Below, one piece after another: positions 37,197-46,211 of a stretch of DNA of 64,000 nt (position 1 is the stretch's first letter; each line of letters opens with the position of its first letter). Position numbers and translations under genes: made by a program. The notes under the pieces were generated by a model. That model was not told the origin of the DNA. It saw only the letters and a program-made list of their open reading frames with translations, and ran no database searches. Source of the stretch: Corallococcus caeni (lineage in GTDB: Bacteria > Myxococcota > Myxococcia > Myxococcales > Myxococcaceae); the NCBI RefSeq assembly GCF_036245865.1, contig NZ_BTTW01000001.1, positions 1,054,001-1,118,000 on the forward strand, written 5' to 3'.

Positions 37197-37457
37197 ATGA
37201 CCAAGCACGAGCTGTTCGAGCGCCTGAGCGCCATCCTCCAGGAAACCTTCGACATCGAGCCGTCGCGCATCATCCCGGAGGCGCGGCTGCACGACGACCT
37301 GGACATCGACAGCATTGACGCCATCGACCTGCTGGTGCGCCTGAAGCCGGTGGCCGGCCAGCGCGTTCCGCCGGAGGTGTTCCGCTCGGTGCGCACGCTG
37401 CAGGACGTGGTGGACGCGCTGTACGGGCTGCTCGGCAGCGACTCCGCCGCAGCGTGA
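37197..37457 (+). CDS. Acyl carrier protein 2 of the polyene locus
   Basis: An 86-residue carrier protein with DLDIDSIDAID (Ser39). The sequence is distinct from the first ACP, suggesting one carries the aromatic starter or the growing chain while the other serves a different step. A strong GAGGAAA site lies upstream of the ATG. It overlaps the following gene by four bases (GTGA). Confidence 0.9.
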   Translation: MTKHELFERLSAILQETFDIEPSRIIPEARLHDDLDIDSIDAIDLLVRLKPVAGQRVPPEVFRSVRTLQDVVDALYGLLGSDSAAA

Positions 37458-38005
37458 AGCGTCTGCGTCCGGTGCTGTTGGGGCTCGTGAGCCTCGCCTA
37501 CCCGCCGCTCGTCTATCTGGGCCTGGGCCACTTCGAGCCCCGCTGGATGGCGCTGCCCCTGGCGGCCATGGCGGTGGTGCGCGCGGTGGCCACGCGGGAG
37601 AAGATGTGGCTCGCGGCCGCCGTGGGTGCCCTGGTGCTCGCGGGCTCCAGCATGCTGGGCAACAACGCGCTGCCCCTGAAGCTCTATCCGGTGCTGGTGA
37701 ACGCGGTGCTGCTCACCGTATTCCTCACCAGCCTGGTGTATCCGCCCAGCGTCATCGAGCGCCTGGCGCGGATCCGGGAGAAGGACCTGCCGCCGTCGGG
37801 CGTGGCCTACACGCGCCGGGTGACGCAGGTGTGGTGCGGCTTCTTCGTCCTCAACGGCACGCTCGCGTTCACCACGGCGCTCTTCGCGAGCGACGCGACC
37901 TGGGCGCTCTACAACGGCCTCATCGCCTACGGCCTCATGGGCCTGCTGTTCGCGGGCGAGTGGGTGGTGCGGCAGCGGGTGCGCGCACGGCACGCCCATG
38001 GCTGA
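37454..38005 (+). CDS. COG4648-type membrane protein
   Basis: A 183-residue integral membrane protein with about five hydrophobic segments. It contains the YPPSVIERLAR segment and the GTLAFTTALFAS region typical of the COG4648 membrane protein conserved in aryl polyene clusters (ApeG-like). The role is unknown, possibly anchoring the synthase complex or helping export. It starts with GTG overlapping the ACP stop and overlaps the next gene by eight bases. Confidence 0.82.
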   Translation: MKRLRPVLLGLVSLAYPPLVYLGLGHFEPRWMALPLAAMAVVRAVATREKMWLAAAVGALVLAGSSMLGNNALPLKLYPVLVNAVLLTVFLTSLVYPPSVIERLARIREKDLPPSGVAYTRRVTQVWCGFFVLNGTLAFTTALFASDATWALYNGLIAYGLMGLLFAGEWVVRQRVRARHAHG

Positions 38006-39701
38006 GCCGCTCGCGCTCGAACACCTCCTCGCCCACGGCCGTCCTTCCAGGCATCCCGTGGCCCGGAGCGAGGACGGCATGCGGGACTTCGGTGCGCTCC
38101 GCGCCAGGGTCGCCGGCTGGCGCGCGGCCTTCGCGGCGCACGGCGGCCAGCGCTACGCCCTCTTCACCGAGGACACCTTCGACTTCGCCACCGCGCTCCT
38201 GGGCGCCTGGCACGCGGGTGCGTGCGTCTACCTGCCCGCGGACGCGCGCCCCGCCACGCTGGACGCGCTGAAGGCCCACGTGGACGGCTTCGCGGGCCGG
38301 GCCCCCCAGGGCCTGATGCCGCTCACGCCGGCGATGAGCGAGGACGCGCGCTCCGCAACGTTCCAGCCGCTGTCGCCCGAACTCGCGGCGCTGGTCGTCT
38401 ACACGTCGGGCTCCAGTGGGGACCCCACCGCCATCCCCAAGCGCCTGTCGCAGCTGTCCAGTGAAGTCGCCACGCTGGGCGCGCTGTTCGACGCGGAGAC
38501 GGGGGACGTTCCGGTGCTGGCCACCGTGTCGCACCAGCACATCTACGGCCTGCTGTTCCGGGTGCTGTGGCCGCTGACGTCGGGCCGCCCGTTCGACGCG
38601 CACGCCCTGCCCTATCCGGAGGACATCCTGGCCGCGCTCCAGGCCGGGCCCGGCCTGCTGGTGGCCAGCCCCGCGCACCTGAAGCGGCTGCCGGCGACGC
38701 TGGACTGGCCTTCCGTGCGGGGGAACCTGCGCGGGCTGTTCTCCTCCGGCGGGCCGCTCACCCCCGAAGCGCTCCAGGCCTGCCGCGACCTGCTGGGCCG
38801 CGCGCCGGTGGAGGTCTACGGCAGCTCGGAGACGGGCGGCGTCGCGTGGCGCAGGCGCGACACGGACGACACCGCGTCGTGGCGCACGATGCCGGGCGTG
38901 GAGGTGCGCGCCGACGAGGACGCGCTCCATGTCCGCTCGCCCCACCTGCCCGCGGACGACTGGTTCACCACGGAGGACCGCGCGCGGGCCGTGCCCGGCG
39001 GCTTCGAGCTGCTGGGGCGCCGCGACCGGCTGCTCAAGCTGGAGGAGAAGCGCGTGTCGCTCTCCGCCATGGAGCGGGCGCTGGTGGCCGGGGGGCTGTT
39101 GCGCGAGGCCCGGGTGCTGCCCCTCACGGAGGGCCACCGGGTGGTCCTCGCGGTGGTGGGCGTGCCGGACGCGGAAGGCTGGCGGCTCCAGGAGGCGGGC
39201 GGCAGGCGCTCCCTGAGTCAGGCGCTGCGCGAGAAGCTGGCCCCGCATTTCGAGTCCAGTGCCTTGCCGCGCCGGTTCCGGTATCTGGAGGCCATGCCGG
39301 TCAACTCCCAGGGCAAGTCCACCGAGGCGGCGCTCACCGCCCTCTTCGACCCGAAGCGACCCCCGTTCCGCGTGATGGAGCGCTCCGGCGAACGCGCGTT
39401 GCTGGCGGTGGAGGTCCCCGCGAACTCGCCGTACTTCGACGGGCACTTCCCGGGCTCGCCCATCCTGCCCGGCGTCGTGCAGCTGGAGTGGGCGCTCTTG
39501 CTGGGCCGCGAGCACTTCGCGCTGCCGCCGGACTTCCTGCGGCTGGAGGCGCTGAAGTTCCAGCAGGTCATCACCCCCGGCGCGCAGCTGACGGTGGAGC
39601 TCACCTGGGCGAAGGAGTCCGGGCGGCTGGGGTTCAAGTTGACGTCGGCCGCGGGCTCGCACGCCAGCGGCCGCATCGTGTTGGGGGGAGCGGTCGGATG
39701 A
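37998..39701 (+). CDS. Acyl-ACP ligase fused to a hotdog dehydratase
   Basis: A 567-residue two-domain enzyme. Residues 1-430 are an AMP-forming ligase: VVYTSGSSGDPTAIPK is the P-loop-like motif and VEYGSSETGG-type and RRDRLLKLEEKR segments follow the family order. Residues about 450-567 are a FabZ/ApeI-like hotdog domain with FDGHFPGSPILPGVVQLEW, where the His and the Pro-rich loop match the dehydratase active site. The ligase would activate the aromatic acid (cinnamate or coumarate type) and load it on an ACP; the dehydratase would form the double bonds. As I recall, these two functions are separate genes in the E. coli cluster. Confidence 0.87.
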   Translation: MAEPLALEHLLAHGRPSRHPVARSEDGMRDFGALRARVAGWRAAFAAHGGQRYALFTEDTFDFATALLGAWHAGACVYLPADARPATLDALKAHVDGFAGRAPQGLMPLTPAMSEDARSATFQPLSPELAALVVYTSGSSGDPTAIPKRLSQLSSEVATLGALFDAETGDVPVLATVSHQHIYGLLFRVLWPLTSGRPFDAHALPYPEDILAALQAGPGLLVASPAHLKRLPATLDWPSVRGNLRGLFSSGGPLTPEALQACRDLLGRAPVEVYGSSETGGVAWRRRDTDDTASWRTMPGVEVRADEDALHVRSPHLPADDWFTTEDRARAVPGGFELLGRRDRLLKLEEKRVSLSAMERALVAGGLLREARVLPLTEGHRVVLAVVGVPDAEGWRLQEAGGRRSLSQALREKLAPHFESSALPRRFRYLEAMPVNSQGKSTEAALTALFDPKRPPFRVMERSGERALLAVEVPANSPYFDGHFPGSPILPGVVQLEWALLLGREHFALPPDFLRLEALKFQQVITPGAQLTVELTWAKESGRLGFKLTSAAGSHASGRIVLGGAVG

Positions 39702-40435
39702 AGGTCTGCGCGGTGATTCCGGTCTACAACCATGGCGAGGCCGTGGGCGCGGTGGTGAAGGCCGTCCGCGGCCACGGGCTGCCCTGCGTGCTGGTGGATG
39801 ACGGCAGCGAGCCCGGCTGCGCGGCGGTGCTGGACAACCTGGCGCGCGAGGACAGCGAGCACGTGGCGGTGGTCCGCCTGCCCCAGAACGAGGGCAAGGG
39901 CGGCGCGATGATGGCGGGCCTGCGCTCGGCGCTGGAGCGGGGCTACAGCCACGCGCTGCAAATCGACGCGGACGGCCAGCACAACGCCAACGACATCCCG
40001 CGCTTCCTGGCGCTGGCGAAGGCGCAGCCGGACACGCTGGTGTGCGGCACACCCGTCTACGACGAGTCCGTGCCCAAGGGCCGGCTGTACGGCCGCTATG
40101 CCACGCACATCTGGGTGTGGATCAACACGCTGTCGTTCGCCATCCGCGACTCCATGTGCGGCTTCCGCGTGTATCCGCTCAAGCCCACCGTGGCGCTCAT
40201 CGACTCGGTGCGCATCGGCAAGCGGATGGACTTCGACGTGGAGGTGCTGGTGCGCCTGTTCTGGCGCGGCATGCACATCCTCAACCAGCCCACCCAGGTG
40301 CGCTACCCCACCGACGGCATCTCCCACTTCGACGTGCTCTGGGACAACGTGCGCATCTCCGGCATGCACGCCCGGCTCTTCTTCGGGATGCTGGGACGGC
40401 TGCCGGTGCTCCTCTGGCGGAAGGTGGCGAGATGA
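39698..40435 (+). CDS. GT2 family glycosyltransferase
   Basis: A 245-residue DPM/GT2-type transferase beginning CAVIPVYNHGEAV, with VDDGS for nucleotide binding and IDADGQH as the DxD metal site. A cytoplasmic enzyme of this size without membrane segments may glycosylate the polyene or its lipid acceptor. It is joined to both neighbours by ATGA overlaps. Confidence 0.88.
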   Translation: MKVCAVIPVYNHGEAVGAVVKAVRGHGLPCVLVDDGSEPGCAAVLDNLAREDSEHVAVVRLPQNEGKGGAMMAGLRSALERGYSHALQIDADGQHNANDIPRFLALAKAQPDTLVCGTPVYDESVPKGRLYGRYATHIWVWINTLSFAIRDSMCGFRVYPLKPTVALIDSVRIGKRMDFDVEVLVRLFWRGMHILNQPTQVRYPTDGISHFDVLWDNVRISGMHARLFFGMLGRLPVLLWRKVAR

Positions 40436-41379
40436 AGTCCCGCCACTGGGCGGAGATGGGCGAGACCACCTTCGTCGCGGGCATCTGGCTCCTGTACTGG
40501 ATCCATCGGCTGCTGGGCCGCTGGCCGTTCCGCGCCTGCCTCTACCCGGTGGTGCTGGTGAACTGGCTCCGGAGGCCGGCGCTGCGTCAGGCGTCGCGCG
40601 AGTACCTGGAGCGGATGCAGGCCGCGACGGGGGGCCTGGGGCGCAAGCCCCGCTGGCGCGACAGCGTGCGCCACGTGCTGATGTTCGCGGAGACCATGCT
40701 GGACAAGCTGCTCGCGGTGAGCGGCCGCTACCGCTTCGAGCGCGTGCGCACCGAGGGCCGCGAGGAGCTCTACGAGGCGGCGAAGTCGGGCAAGGGCGGC
40801 GTCATCGTCACCGCGCACATGGGCTGCCTGGAACTCTGCCGCACCATGGCGGAGCGCCGGGGCGAGGTGAAGCTCAACATCCTGGTGCACACGCTGCACG
40901 CGGAGCAGTTCAACCGCCTGCTCAAGCGCCTCAACCCGGAGAACGACTTCCGGCTGATGGAAGTCACCGACATGGGCCCGGCCACCGCCGTCGCGCTGAA
41001 CGAGCGCGTGGAGGCGGGCGAGTTCGTGGTCATCGCGGGCGACCGCATCCCGGTGAATTCCAGCCAGACCGTGAGCGTCGACTTCCTCGGCCACCCGGCG
41101 CCATTTCCGGTGGGTCCGTACGTGCTGGCGGCGCTGCTCAAGTGTCCGCTCTACCTGCTGGGCTGCATCCATGAGGGCGACGGCTACACCATCCACTTCG
41201 AGCGCCTCTTCGAGCGCGTCGTGCTGCCCCGGGGCAAGCGCGAGGCCGCGCTCACCGACTGCGCGCGCCACTACGCCGCCCGGGTGACGGCGCTCCTCCA
41301 GCGCGCGCCCTACGACTGGTTCAACTTCTTTCCCTTCTGGGATCAGGTGCATGTCTCCGCGAAGCCCCCAACTGTCTGA
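40432..41379 (+). CDS. LpxL/HtrB-like lipid acyltransferase
   Basis: A 315-residue member of the lipid A biosynthesis acyltransferase family with the HX4E motif TAHMGCLEL (His129, Glu134), VIAGDRIP and a hydrophobic N-terminus. LpxL-type enzymes use acyl-ACP donors at the inner membrane; in this locus it would transfer the aryl polyene chain from ACP to its acceptor. It overlaps the ammonia-lyase gene by 29 bases. Confidence 0.87.
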   Translation: MKSRHWAEMGETTFVAGIWLLYWIHRLLGRWPFRACLYPVVLVNWLRRPALRQASREYLERMQAATGGLGRKPRWRDSVRHVLMFAETMLDKLLAVSGRYRFERVRTEGREELYEAAKSGKGGVIVTAHMGCLELCRTMAERRGEVKLNILVHTLHAEQFNRLLKRLNPENDFRLMEVTDMGPATAVALNERVEAGEFVVIAGDRIPVNSSQTVSVDFLGHPAPFPVGPYVLAALLKCPLYLLGCIHEGDGYTIHFERLFERVVLPRGKREAALTDCARHYAARVTALLQRAPYDWFNFFPFWDQVHVSAKPPTV

Positions 41380-42910
41380 CACCCCGGTCCGCTTCGACGG
41401 CACCCGGCTGACGCTCGAGGACGTGGGCGCCCTGTCGCGCCGTGAGCGCCCGGCGGAACTGGGCACGGCCCCGGCCTTCCGCCAGCGCATCGCCAAGGGC
41501 GCCGCGTTCCTGGACCGGCTGCTGGCGGAGGACGGCGTCATCTACGGCGTCACCACCGGCTACGGCGACTCCGTGACGGTGTCCATCCCGCCAGCGCTGG
41601 TCGCGGAGCTGCCGCACCACCTCTACACGTACCACGGCATCGGCGCGGGCCGGTTCCTCACGCCGGAGGAGACGCGCGCGGTGCTGGCCACGCGGCTGGC
41701 GTCGCTGTCGCAGGGCTTCTCCGGCGTGGGCGTGCCGCTGCTCACCCAGCTGGAGCTGCTGCTCCAGCACGACGTGCTGCCCATGATTCCCGCCGAGGGC
41801 TCCGTGGGCGCGTCCGGCGACCTGACGCCCCTGTCCTACGTGGCGGCGGTGCTCTGCGGCGAGCGCGACGTGTGGCACCGGGGCGAGCGCAAGCCCGCCG
41901 CGCAGGTGCTCCAGTCGCTGGGCATCGCGCCCCTCAAGCTGCGGCCGAAGGAAGGCCTGGCCATCATGAACGGCACCGCCGTGATGACGGCCCTGGCGTG
42001 CCTGGCGTGGGAGCGCGCGGAGTACCTGTCGCGCCTGTCCACGCGGCTCACGGCGTTCAACGTGCTGGCGAGCGCCGGCAACGCGCACCACTTCGACGAG
42101 ACGCTCTTCGCGGCCAAGCCCCATGCCGGCCAGCAGCGCGTCGCGGCCCGGCTGCGCGCGGATCTGGTATCGGACCGGCCGCCGCGCAATGAGCAGCGGC
42201 TCCAGGACCGGTACTCGCTGCGCTGCGCGCCGCACGTCATCGGCGTGCTGGAGGACGCGCTGCCGTACTTCCGCACGCTCATCGAGAACGAGCTGAACAG
42301 CGCCAACGACAACCCGCTCATCGACCCGGACGGCGAGCGGGTGCTGCACGGCGGCCACTTCTACGGCGGCCACATCGCCTTCGCCATGGACGGGCTGAAG
42401 AACGCGGTGGCCAACGTGGCGGACCTCTTGGACCGTCAGCTCGCGCTGCTGGTGGACCCGCGCTTCAACCACGGGCTGCCCGCGAACCTCTCCGCGTCCA
42501 TGGGCGCCCGCGCGGCCATCAACCACGGCCTCAAGGCGGCGCAGATCAGCGTCTCCGCGTGGACCGCGGAGGCGCTCAAGCAGACCATGCCCGCGTCCGT
42601 CTTCTCCCGCTCCACGGAGTGCCACAACCAGGACAAGGTGAGCATGGGCACCATCGCCGCGCGCGACTGCCTGCGCGTGCTGGAGCTGACGGAGCAGGTG
42701 GCCGCGGCCATGCTCATCGCCGCGCGCCAGGGCGTCACCCTGCGCCAGCGGCTGGACGCGGACGCGAAGCCCGGCCCCGCGATGGCCGCGATGCACGCGG
42801 ACCTGGAGGCGCGCATCCCCCTCCTGGTGGAGGACCGCGCGCTGGACGGCGAGCTGCAGGGCCTCATCACCGCCATCCGCCGCCGCGAGTGGAGGCTGCA
42901 TGAAGCCTGA
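41351..42910 (+). CDS. Aromatic amino acid ammonia-lyase (HAL/PAL/TAL family)
   Basis: A 519-residue lyase with an intact MIO cofactor triad Ala154-Ser155-Gly156 in SVGASGDLTPLS, GVTTGYGD near residue 69, NSANDNPL and the conserved SMGT region. The substrate-selectivity position, usually Ser-His in HAL, His-Leu in TAL and Phe-Leu in PAL, reads Tyr-His here (TYHGIGAG). Given its place in the locus, the likely reaction is removal of ammonia from tyrosine, phenylalanine or a derivative to give the arylacrylate starter, as in flexirubin loci. Histidine remains possible by family. Confidence 0.9.
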   Translation: MSPRSPQLSDTPVRFDGTRLTLEDVGALSRRERPAELGTAPAFRQRIAKGAAFLDRLLAEDGVIYGVTTGYGDSVTVSIPPALVAELPHHLYTYHGIGAGRFLTPEETRAVLATRLASLSQGFSGVGVPLLTQLELLLQHDVLPMIPAEGSVGASGDLTPLSYVAAVLCGERDVWHRGERKPAAQVLQSLGIAPLKLRPKEGLAIMNGTAVMTALACLAWERAEYLSRLSTRLTAFNVLASAGNAHHFDETLFAAKPHAGQQRVAARLRADLVSDRPPRNEQRLQDRYSLRCAPHVIGVLEDALPYFRTLIENELNSANDNPLIDPDGERVLHGGHFYGGHIAFAMDGLKNAVANVADLLDRQLALLVDPRFNHGLPANLSASMGARAAINHGLKAAQISVSAWTAEALKQTMPASVFSRSTECHNQDKVSMGTIAARDCLRVLELTEQVAAAMLIAARQGVTLRQRLDADAKPGPAMAAMHADLEARIPLLVEDRALDGELQGLITAIRRREWRLHEA

Positions 42911-43319
42911 CCTGAGCTGCGAGCTGGAGATTGATCCGCCGTTCCACGACCTCGACATGATGGAGATCGTCTGGCACGGCCACTACGTGAAGTACCTGGA
43001 GCTGGCGCGCGCCGTCATCCTGCGCAAGCACGACTACGACTGGCCGCAGATGCGCGAGTCCGGGTACGGCTGGCCCGTGGTGGAGATGAAGCTCAAGTAC
43101 GTGGCCCCCATCTCCTACAAGCAGCGCATCATCGTGCGCGCCGAAATCACGGAGTGGGAGAACCGCCTTCGCTTCGACTACCTGCTGCGCGACGCGGACA
43201 CCGGGCGCAAGGTGAACCAGGCCCACACGCTCCAGGTGGCCGTGTCCTTGAAGACGGGCGAGATGCAGTACGTCTGCCCGGAAGTCCTCTGGAAGAAGCT
43301 GGGAGTGTGGCCGGGATGA
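42900..43319 (+). CDS. 4HBT-type acyl thioesterase
   Basis: A 139-residue single hotdog protein. The N-terminal HDLDMMEIVWHGHYVKYLE segment matches the DxxGxVxHxxYxxxxE active region of the 4-hydroxybenzoyl-CoA thioesterase family, with the catalytic acid as Asp. In aryl polyene clusters a thioesterase of this type (ApeK-like) probably edits or releases chains. It overlaps both neighbours by a few bases. Confidence 0.85.
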   Translation: MKPDLSCELEIDPPFHDLDMMEIVWHGHYVKYLELARAVILRKHDYDWPQMRESGYGWPVVEMKLKYVAPISYKQRIIVRAEITEWENRLRFDYLLRDADTGRKVNQAHTLQVAVSLKTGEMQYVCPEVLWKKLGVWPG

Positions 43320-43924
43320 AGCCCTTCCTCGTGTTGATGCTGTCGCTCTTGTCCGTGAGCGCCCATGCGGCGGACCTGGTGAAGGACGTGCGCGCGCGGC
43401 TGGTGGACGCGCCGCTGGTGCGTGGCCAGTTCGAACAGAAGAAGACCGTGGCGGGATTCAAGAAGCCGCTCGTGTCCAGGGGGGACTTCCTCCTCGCGCG
43501 CGACCAGGGCGTGCTGTGGAACACGCGCAAGCCGTTCGCCTCCACCCTGACGCTCACGCGCAAGTCGCTGAGCGCGGAGCAGGGCACGGGCGGCGCGGCC
43601 TACCACCTGGACTCCACCAAGGAGCCCGCGCTGGCGGCGGTGAACGAGCTGCTCTTCGCGCTCCTGTCGGGCGACGTCGCGTCGCTCCAGAAGCGCTTCA
43701 AGGTGGAGGGCGCGCTCGTGGGCGCCGAGGGCTGGAAGCTGGAGCTGACGCCCACGGACGCGGGGCTCGCGCGCGTCTTCAAGCACATCCACCTGGAGGG
43801 TGACGGGTACGTGCGCCAGGTGCAGCTGGACGAGACGCGCGGCGACAGCAGCGTCATCACGTTCGAGCAACTGGCGCAGACGCCGCCCCCCGATGCCACG
43901 GAAGCGGAACGTCTTGGCAAATAA
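43316..43924 (+). CDS. LolA-like periplasmic carrier
   Basis: A 202-residue protein with a Sec signal ending in VSAHA-AD and the LolA-type open beta-barrel pattern (LVRGQFEQ, then PLVSRGDFLLAR and GVLWNTRKP). LolA homologues in these clusters are thought to carry the lipid-linked polyene across the periplasm, working with the MMPL exporter encoded next and the DUF3261 lipoprotein further on. Overlaps the MMPL gene by 32 bases. Confidence 0.85.
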   Translation: MKPFLVLMLSLLSVSAHAADLVKDVRARLVDAPLVRGQFEQKKTVAGFKKPLVSRGDFLLARDQGVLWNTRKPFASTLTLTRKSLSAEQGTGGAAYHLDSTKEPALAAVNELLFALLSGDVASLQKRFKVEGALVGAEGWKLELTPTDAGLARVFKHIHLEGDGYVRQVQLDETRGDSSVITFEQLAQTPPPDATEAERLGK

Positions 43925-46211
43925 GCTGGCCATCTTCTGGGCGCTGGTGGTGCTCGCCGTGGGCGTGCACCAGGTGCAGTTCTGGCGCTCGGCGCGCCTG
44001 GACACCGACGTGCTCGCGCTCCTGCCGGAGGACGAGCAGGCGCCGGAGGTGGACGCCGCCACGCGCAAGCTCGCGGACGACGCCGGCCGGCAGGTGGTGC
44101 TGCTGGTGGGCGCCCAGGACTGGCCGTCCGCGCAGCGCGCCGCGGATGAAGCCACGCGCGTGCTCTCAGGAGCCGCGGACCTGCTGGAGCCGGCGATGGT
44201 GGACACCTCCGCGCTGGACCAGGCGGTGGACTTCTACCGACCCTACCGCGACCGGCTGCTCACGCCCGCGCAGCGCCAGTGGCTCGCGCGCGCGACGGCG
44301 GACGAACTGGGCGGCACGGCGCTGATGAAGCTGTACCAGCCCGCGGGCGCGCAGCTGACGGACTGGAACGCGGATCCGCTGGGCCTGTGGCAGGACTGGT
44401 GGCAGGCCCGCGCGGCGGAGACGTCCGCCCGGCCCCGCGACGGACGGATGTGGCTGTCCGGCGAGGGCCGCGAGTGGGTGCTCCTCATGTGGAAGAGCAA
44501 GGTGTCCGCCTTCGCGCTGGGGGACGGCTCGCGCGTCACCGCCACGGTGGAGCAGGCGCGGGCGAAGGTGGAGGCCACGGTGCCCGGAGGCCGGCTCGTG
44601 GCCGCGGGCGTGCCGCTGTACGCGGAGGCCGCCGCCGCGCAGGCGAGCTGGGAGATGTCCACCATCGGCTTCGGGTCGCTGGCGGCGGTGCTCATCCTCG
44701 TCTGGCTCACCTTCCGCTCGCTGCGGCCCATCGTGCTCGTGGGCCTGTCGCTCACGCTGGGCTGCGCGGTGGCGCTCAGCGTCACCGCGCTCGTGTTCGA
44801 GCGGGTGCACCTGCTCACGCTCGTCTTCGGCTCCAGCCTCGTCGGCGTGGCGGAGGACTACGGCTTCCACTACTTCGCCGCGCGCCAGGGCAAGGCCCCG
44901 TCGGAGCGCGGGCCGGTGATGCGCTCGCTGCTGCCCGGCATGGTGCTGGCGCTCGTCACCAGCGTGGTGGCCTACCTGGCGCTGGGCGTCGCGCCCTTCC
45001 CGGGCCTGCGGCAGATGGCGGTGTTCTCCGCCGCCGGCCTCACCGCCGCGTTCCTCACCGTGGTGTGCTGGTTCCCCTCGCTGGACACGGGCGCCCTGCC
45101 CGTCACGTCCTTCTCGGAGCGCTTCTCCGCGTCCATCACCCGCTGGCCGCGCATCGCGTCCACCAAGGGCTGGTGGCTGTCCGGCGCGGTCCTGACGGTG
45201 CTCGTGGCCGTGGGCATCTGGAAGCTGGAGCCCCGGGACGACCTGCGGCAGCTGCAGGGCGCGCCCGCGAACCTCATCGCGGATCAGCGCGAACTGGGGC
45301 GCCTGTTGGGGCTGCCCAGCCCGGCGCAGTTCTTCCTCGTGCAGGGCGACAGCGACGAACAGGTGCTCGCGCGCGAGGCCGCGCTGAAGACGAAGCTGGA
45401 CGCGCTGGTGGCCCAGAAGGTGTTCGCGGGCTACCGCGCCGTGTCCGACTGGCTCCCGTCCGAAGCGCAGCAGCGCGAGGACGCGGCCCTGAGCGCCCGC
45501 GCGGAAGCCCTGGCGGTCGCCGCGGTCAGCGCCTCCACGGGGGAAGCGCCCACGCGCGCCGCGTTCTCCCCGGAACCGCTCACGCCCTCGCACTTCCTCT
45601 CCGGGCCCGCCGCGGGCGCCATCCGGCAGCAGTGGCTGGGGACGCTGGGCAAGGCGCGGTACAGCGTCCTCATGCTGCGCGGCCTCAACGACCCCAAGGT
45701 GCTGCCCCGCCTGGAAGAGGTGGCGCACGGCCTGGAGGGCATCCGCTGGGTGGACAAGACGGCGGAGATTTCGGGCCTGCTCAGCCGCTACCGCCGCATC
45801 ATGGGCGGGCTCATCGTCGCGGGCTACATCGCGGTGCTGCTCACGCTGGTGGCCCGCTTCGGACGCCAGGCGTGGCGCGCGTGGGTCCCGTCCGTGCTGG
45901 GCACGCTCCTGACGCTCGCCATCTTCGGCTGGGCGGGCGCGCCGCTGCAGTTGTTCACCGTGCTCGGGCTGGTGCTGCTTCTGGGCATGGGCGTGGACTA
46001 CGGCATCTTCCTCCTGGAGCACCCCGGTGACGGCTCCGCGTGGCTCGCGGTGGCGCTGGCCGGCGTGAGCACGCTCCTCTCCTTCGGGCTGCTGGGCCTG
46101 TCCGCCACGCCCGCGCTGCGCTCGTTCGGCCTCGCCATGCTGCTGGGCGAGGTCACCATCTGGATCCTCACCCCTTGCTTCCGACTACCACCCGGGAAAG
46201 CCACACATTGA
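43893..46211 (+). CDS. MMPL/RND family exporter of the polyene locus
   Basis: A 772-residue transporter with the RND layout: one N-terminal segment, a large periplasmic loop, a first five-segment block (about 255-430 with GVAEDYGFHYF), a second loop and a second block ending near residue 765 (GMGVDYGIFLLEHP). The VDYG and EDYG motifs are typical of MMPL proteins. It would extract the lipid-linked pigment from the inner membrane. The ATG at 43893 is chosen because it lies just before the first membrane helix. Its TGA stop overlaps the TTG start of the next gene. Confidence 0.87.
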   Translation: MPRKRNVLANKLAIFWALVVLAVGVHQVQFWRSARLDTDVLALLPEDEQAPEVDAATRKLADDAGRQVVLLVGAQDWPSAQRAADEATRVLSGAADLLEPAMVDTSALDQAVDFYRPYRDRLLTPAQRQWLARATADELGGTALMKLYQPAGAQLTDWNADPLGLWQDWWQARAAETSARPRDGRMWLSGEGREWVLLMWKSKVSAFALGDGSRVTATVEQARAKVEATVPGGRLVAAGVPLYAEAAAAQASWEMSTIGFGSLAAVLILVWLTFRSLRPIVLVGLSLTLGCAVALSVTALVFERVHLLTLVFGSSLVGVAEDYGFHYFAARQGKAPSERGPVMRSLLPGMVLALVTSVVAYLALGVAPFPGLRQMAVFSAAGLTAAFLTVVCWFPSLDTGALPVTSFSERFSASITRWPRIASTKGWWLSGAVLTVLVAVGIWKLEPRDDLRQLQGAPANLIADQRELGRLLGLPSPAQFFLVQGDSDEQVLAREAALKTKLDALVAQKVFAGYRAVSDWLPSEAQQREDAALSARAEALAVAAVSASTGEAPTRAAFSPEPLTPSHFLSGPAAGAIRQQWLGTLGKARYSVLMLRGLNDPKVLPRLEEVAHGLEGIRWVDKTAEISGLLSRYRRIMGGLIVAGYIAVLLTLVARFGRQAWRAWVPSVLGTLLTLAIFGWAGAPLQLFTVLGLVLLLGMGVDYGIFLLEHPGDGSAWLAVALAGVSTLLSFGLLGLSATPALRSFGLAMLLGEVTIWILTPCFRLPPGKATH

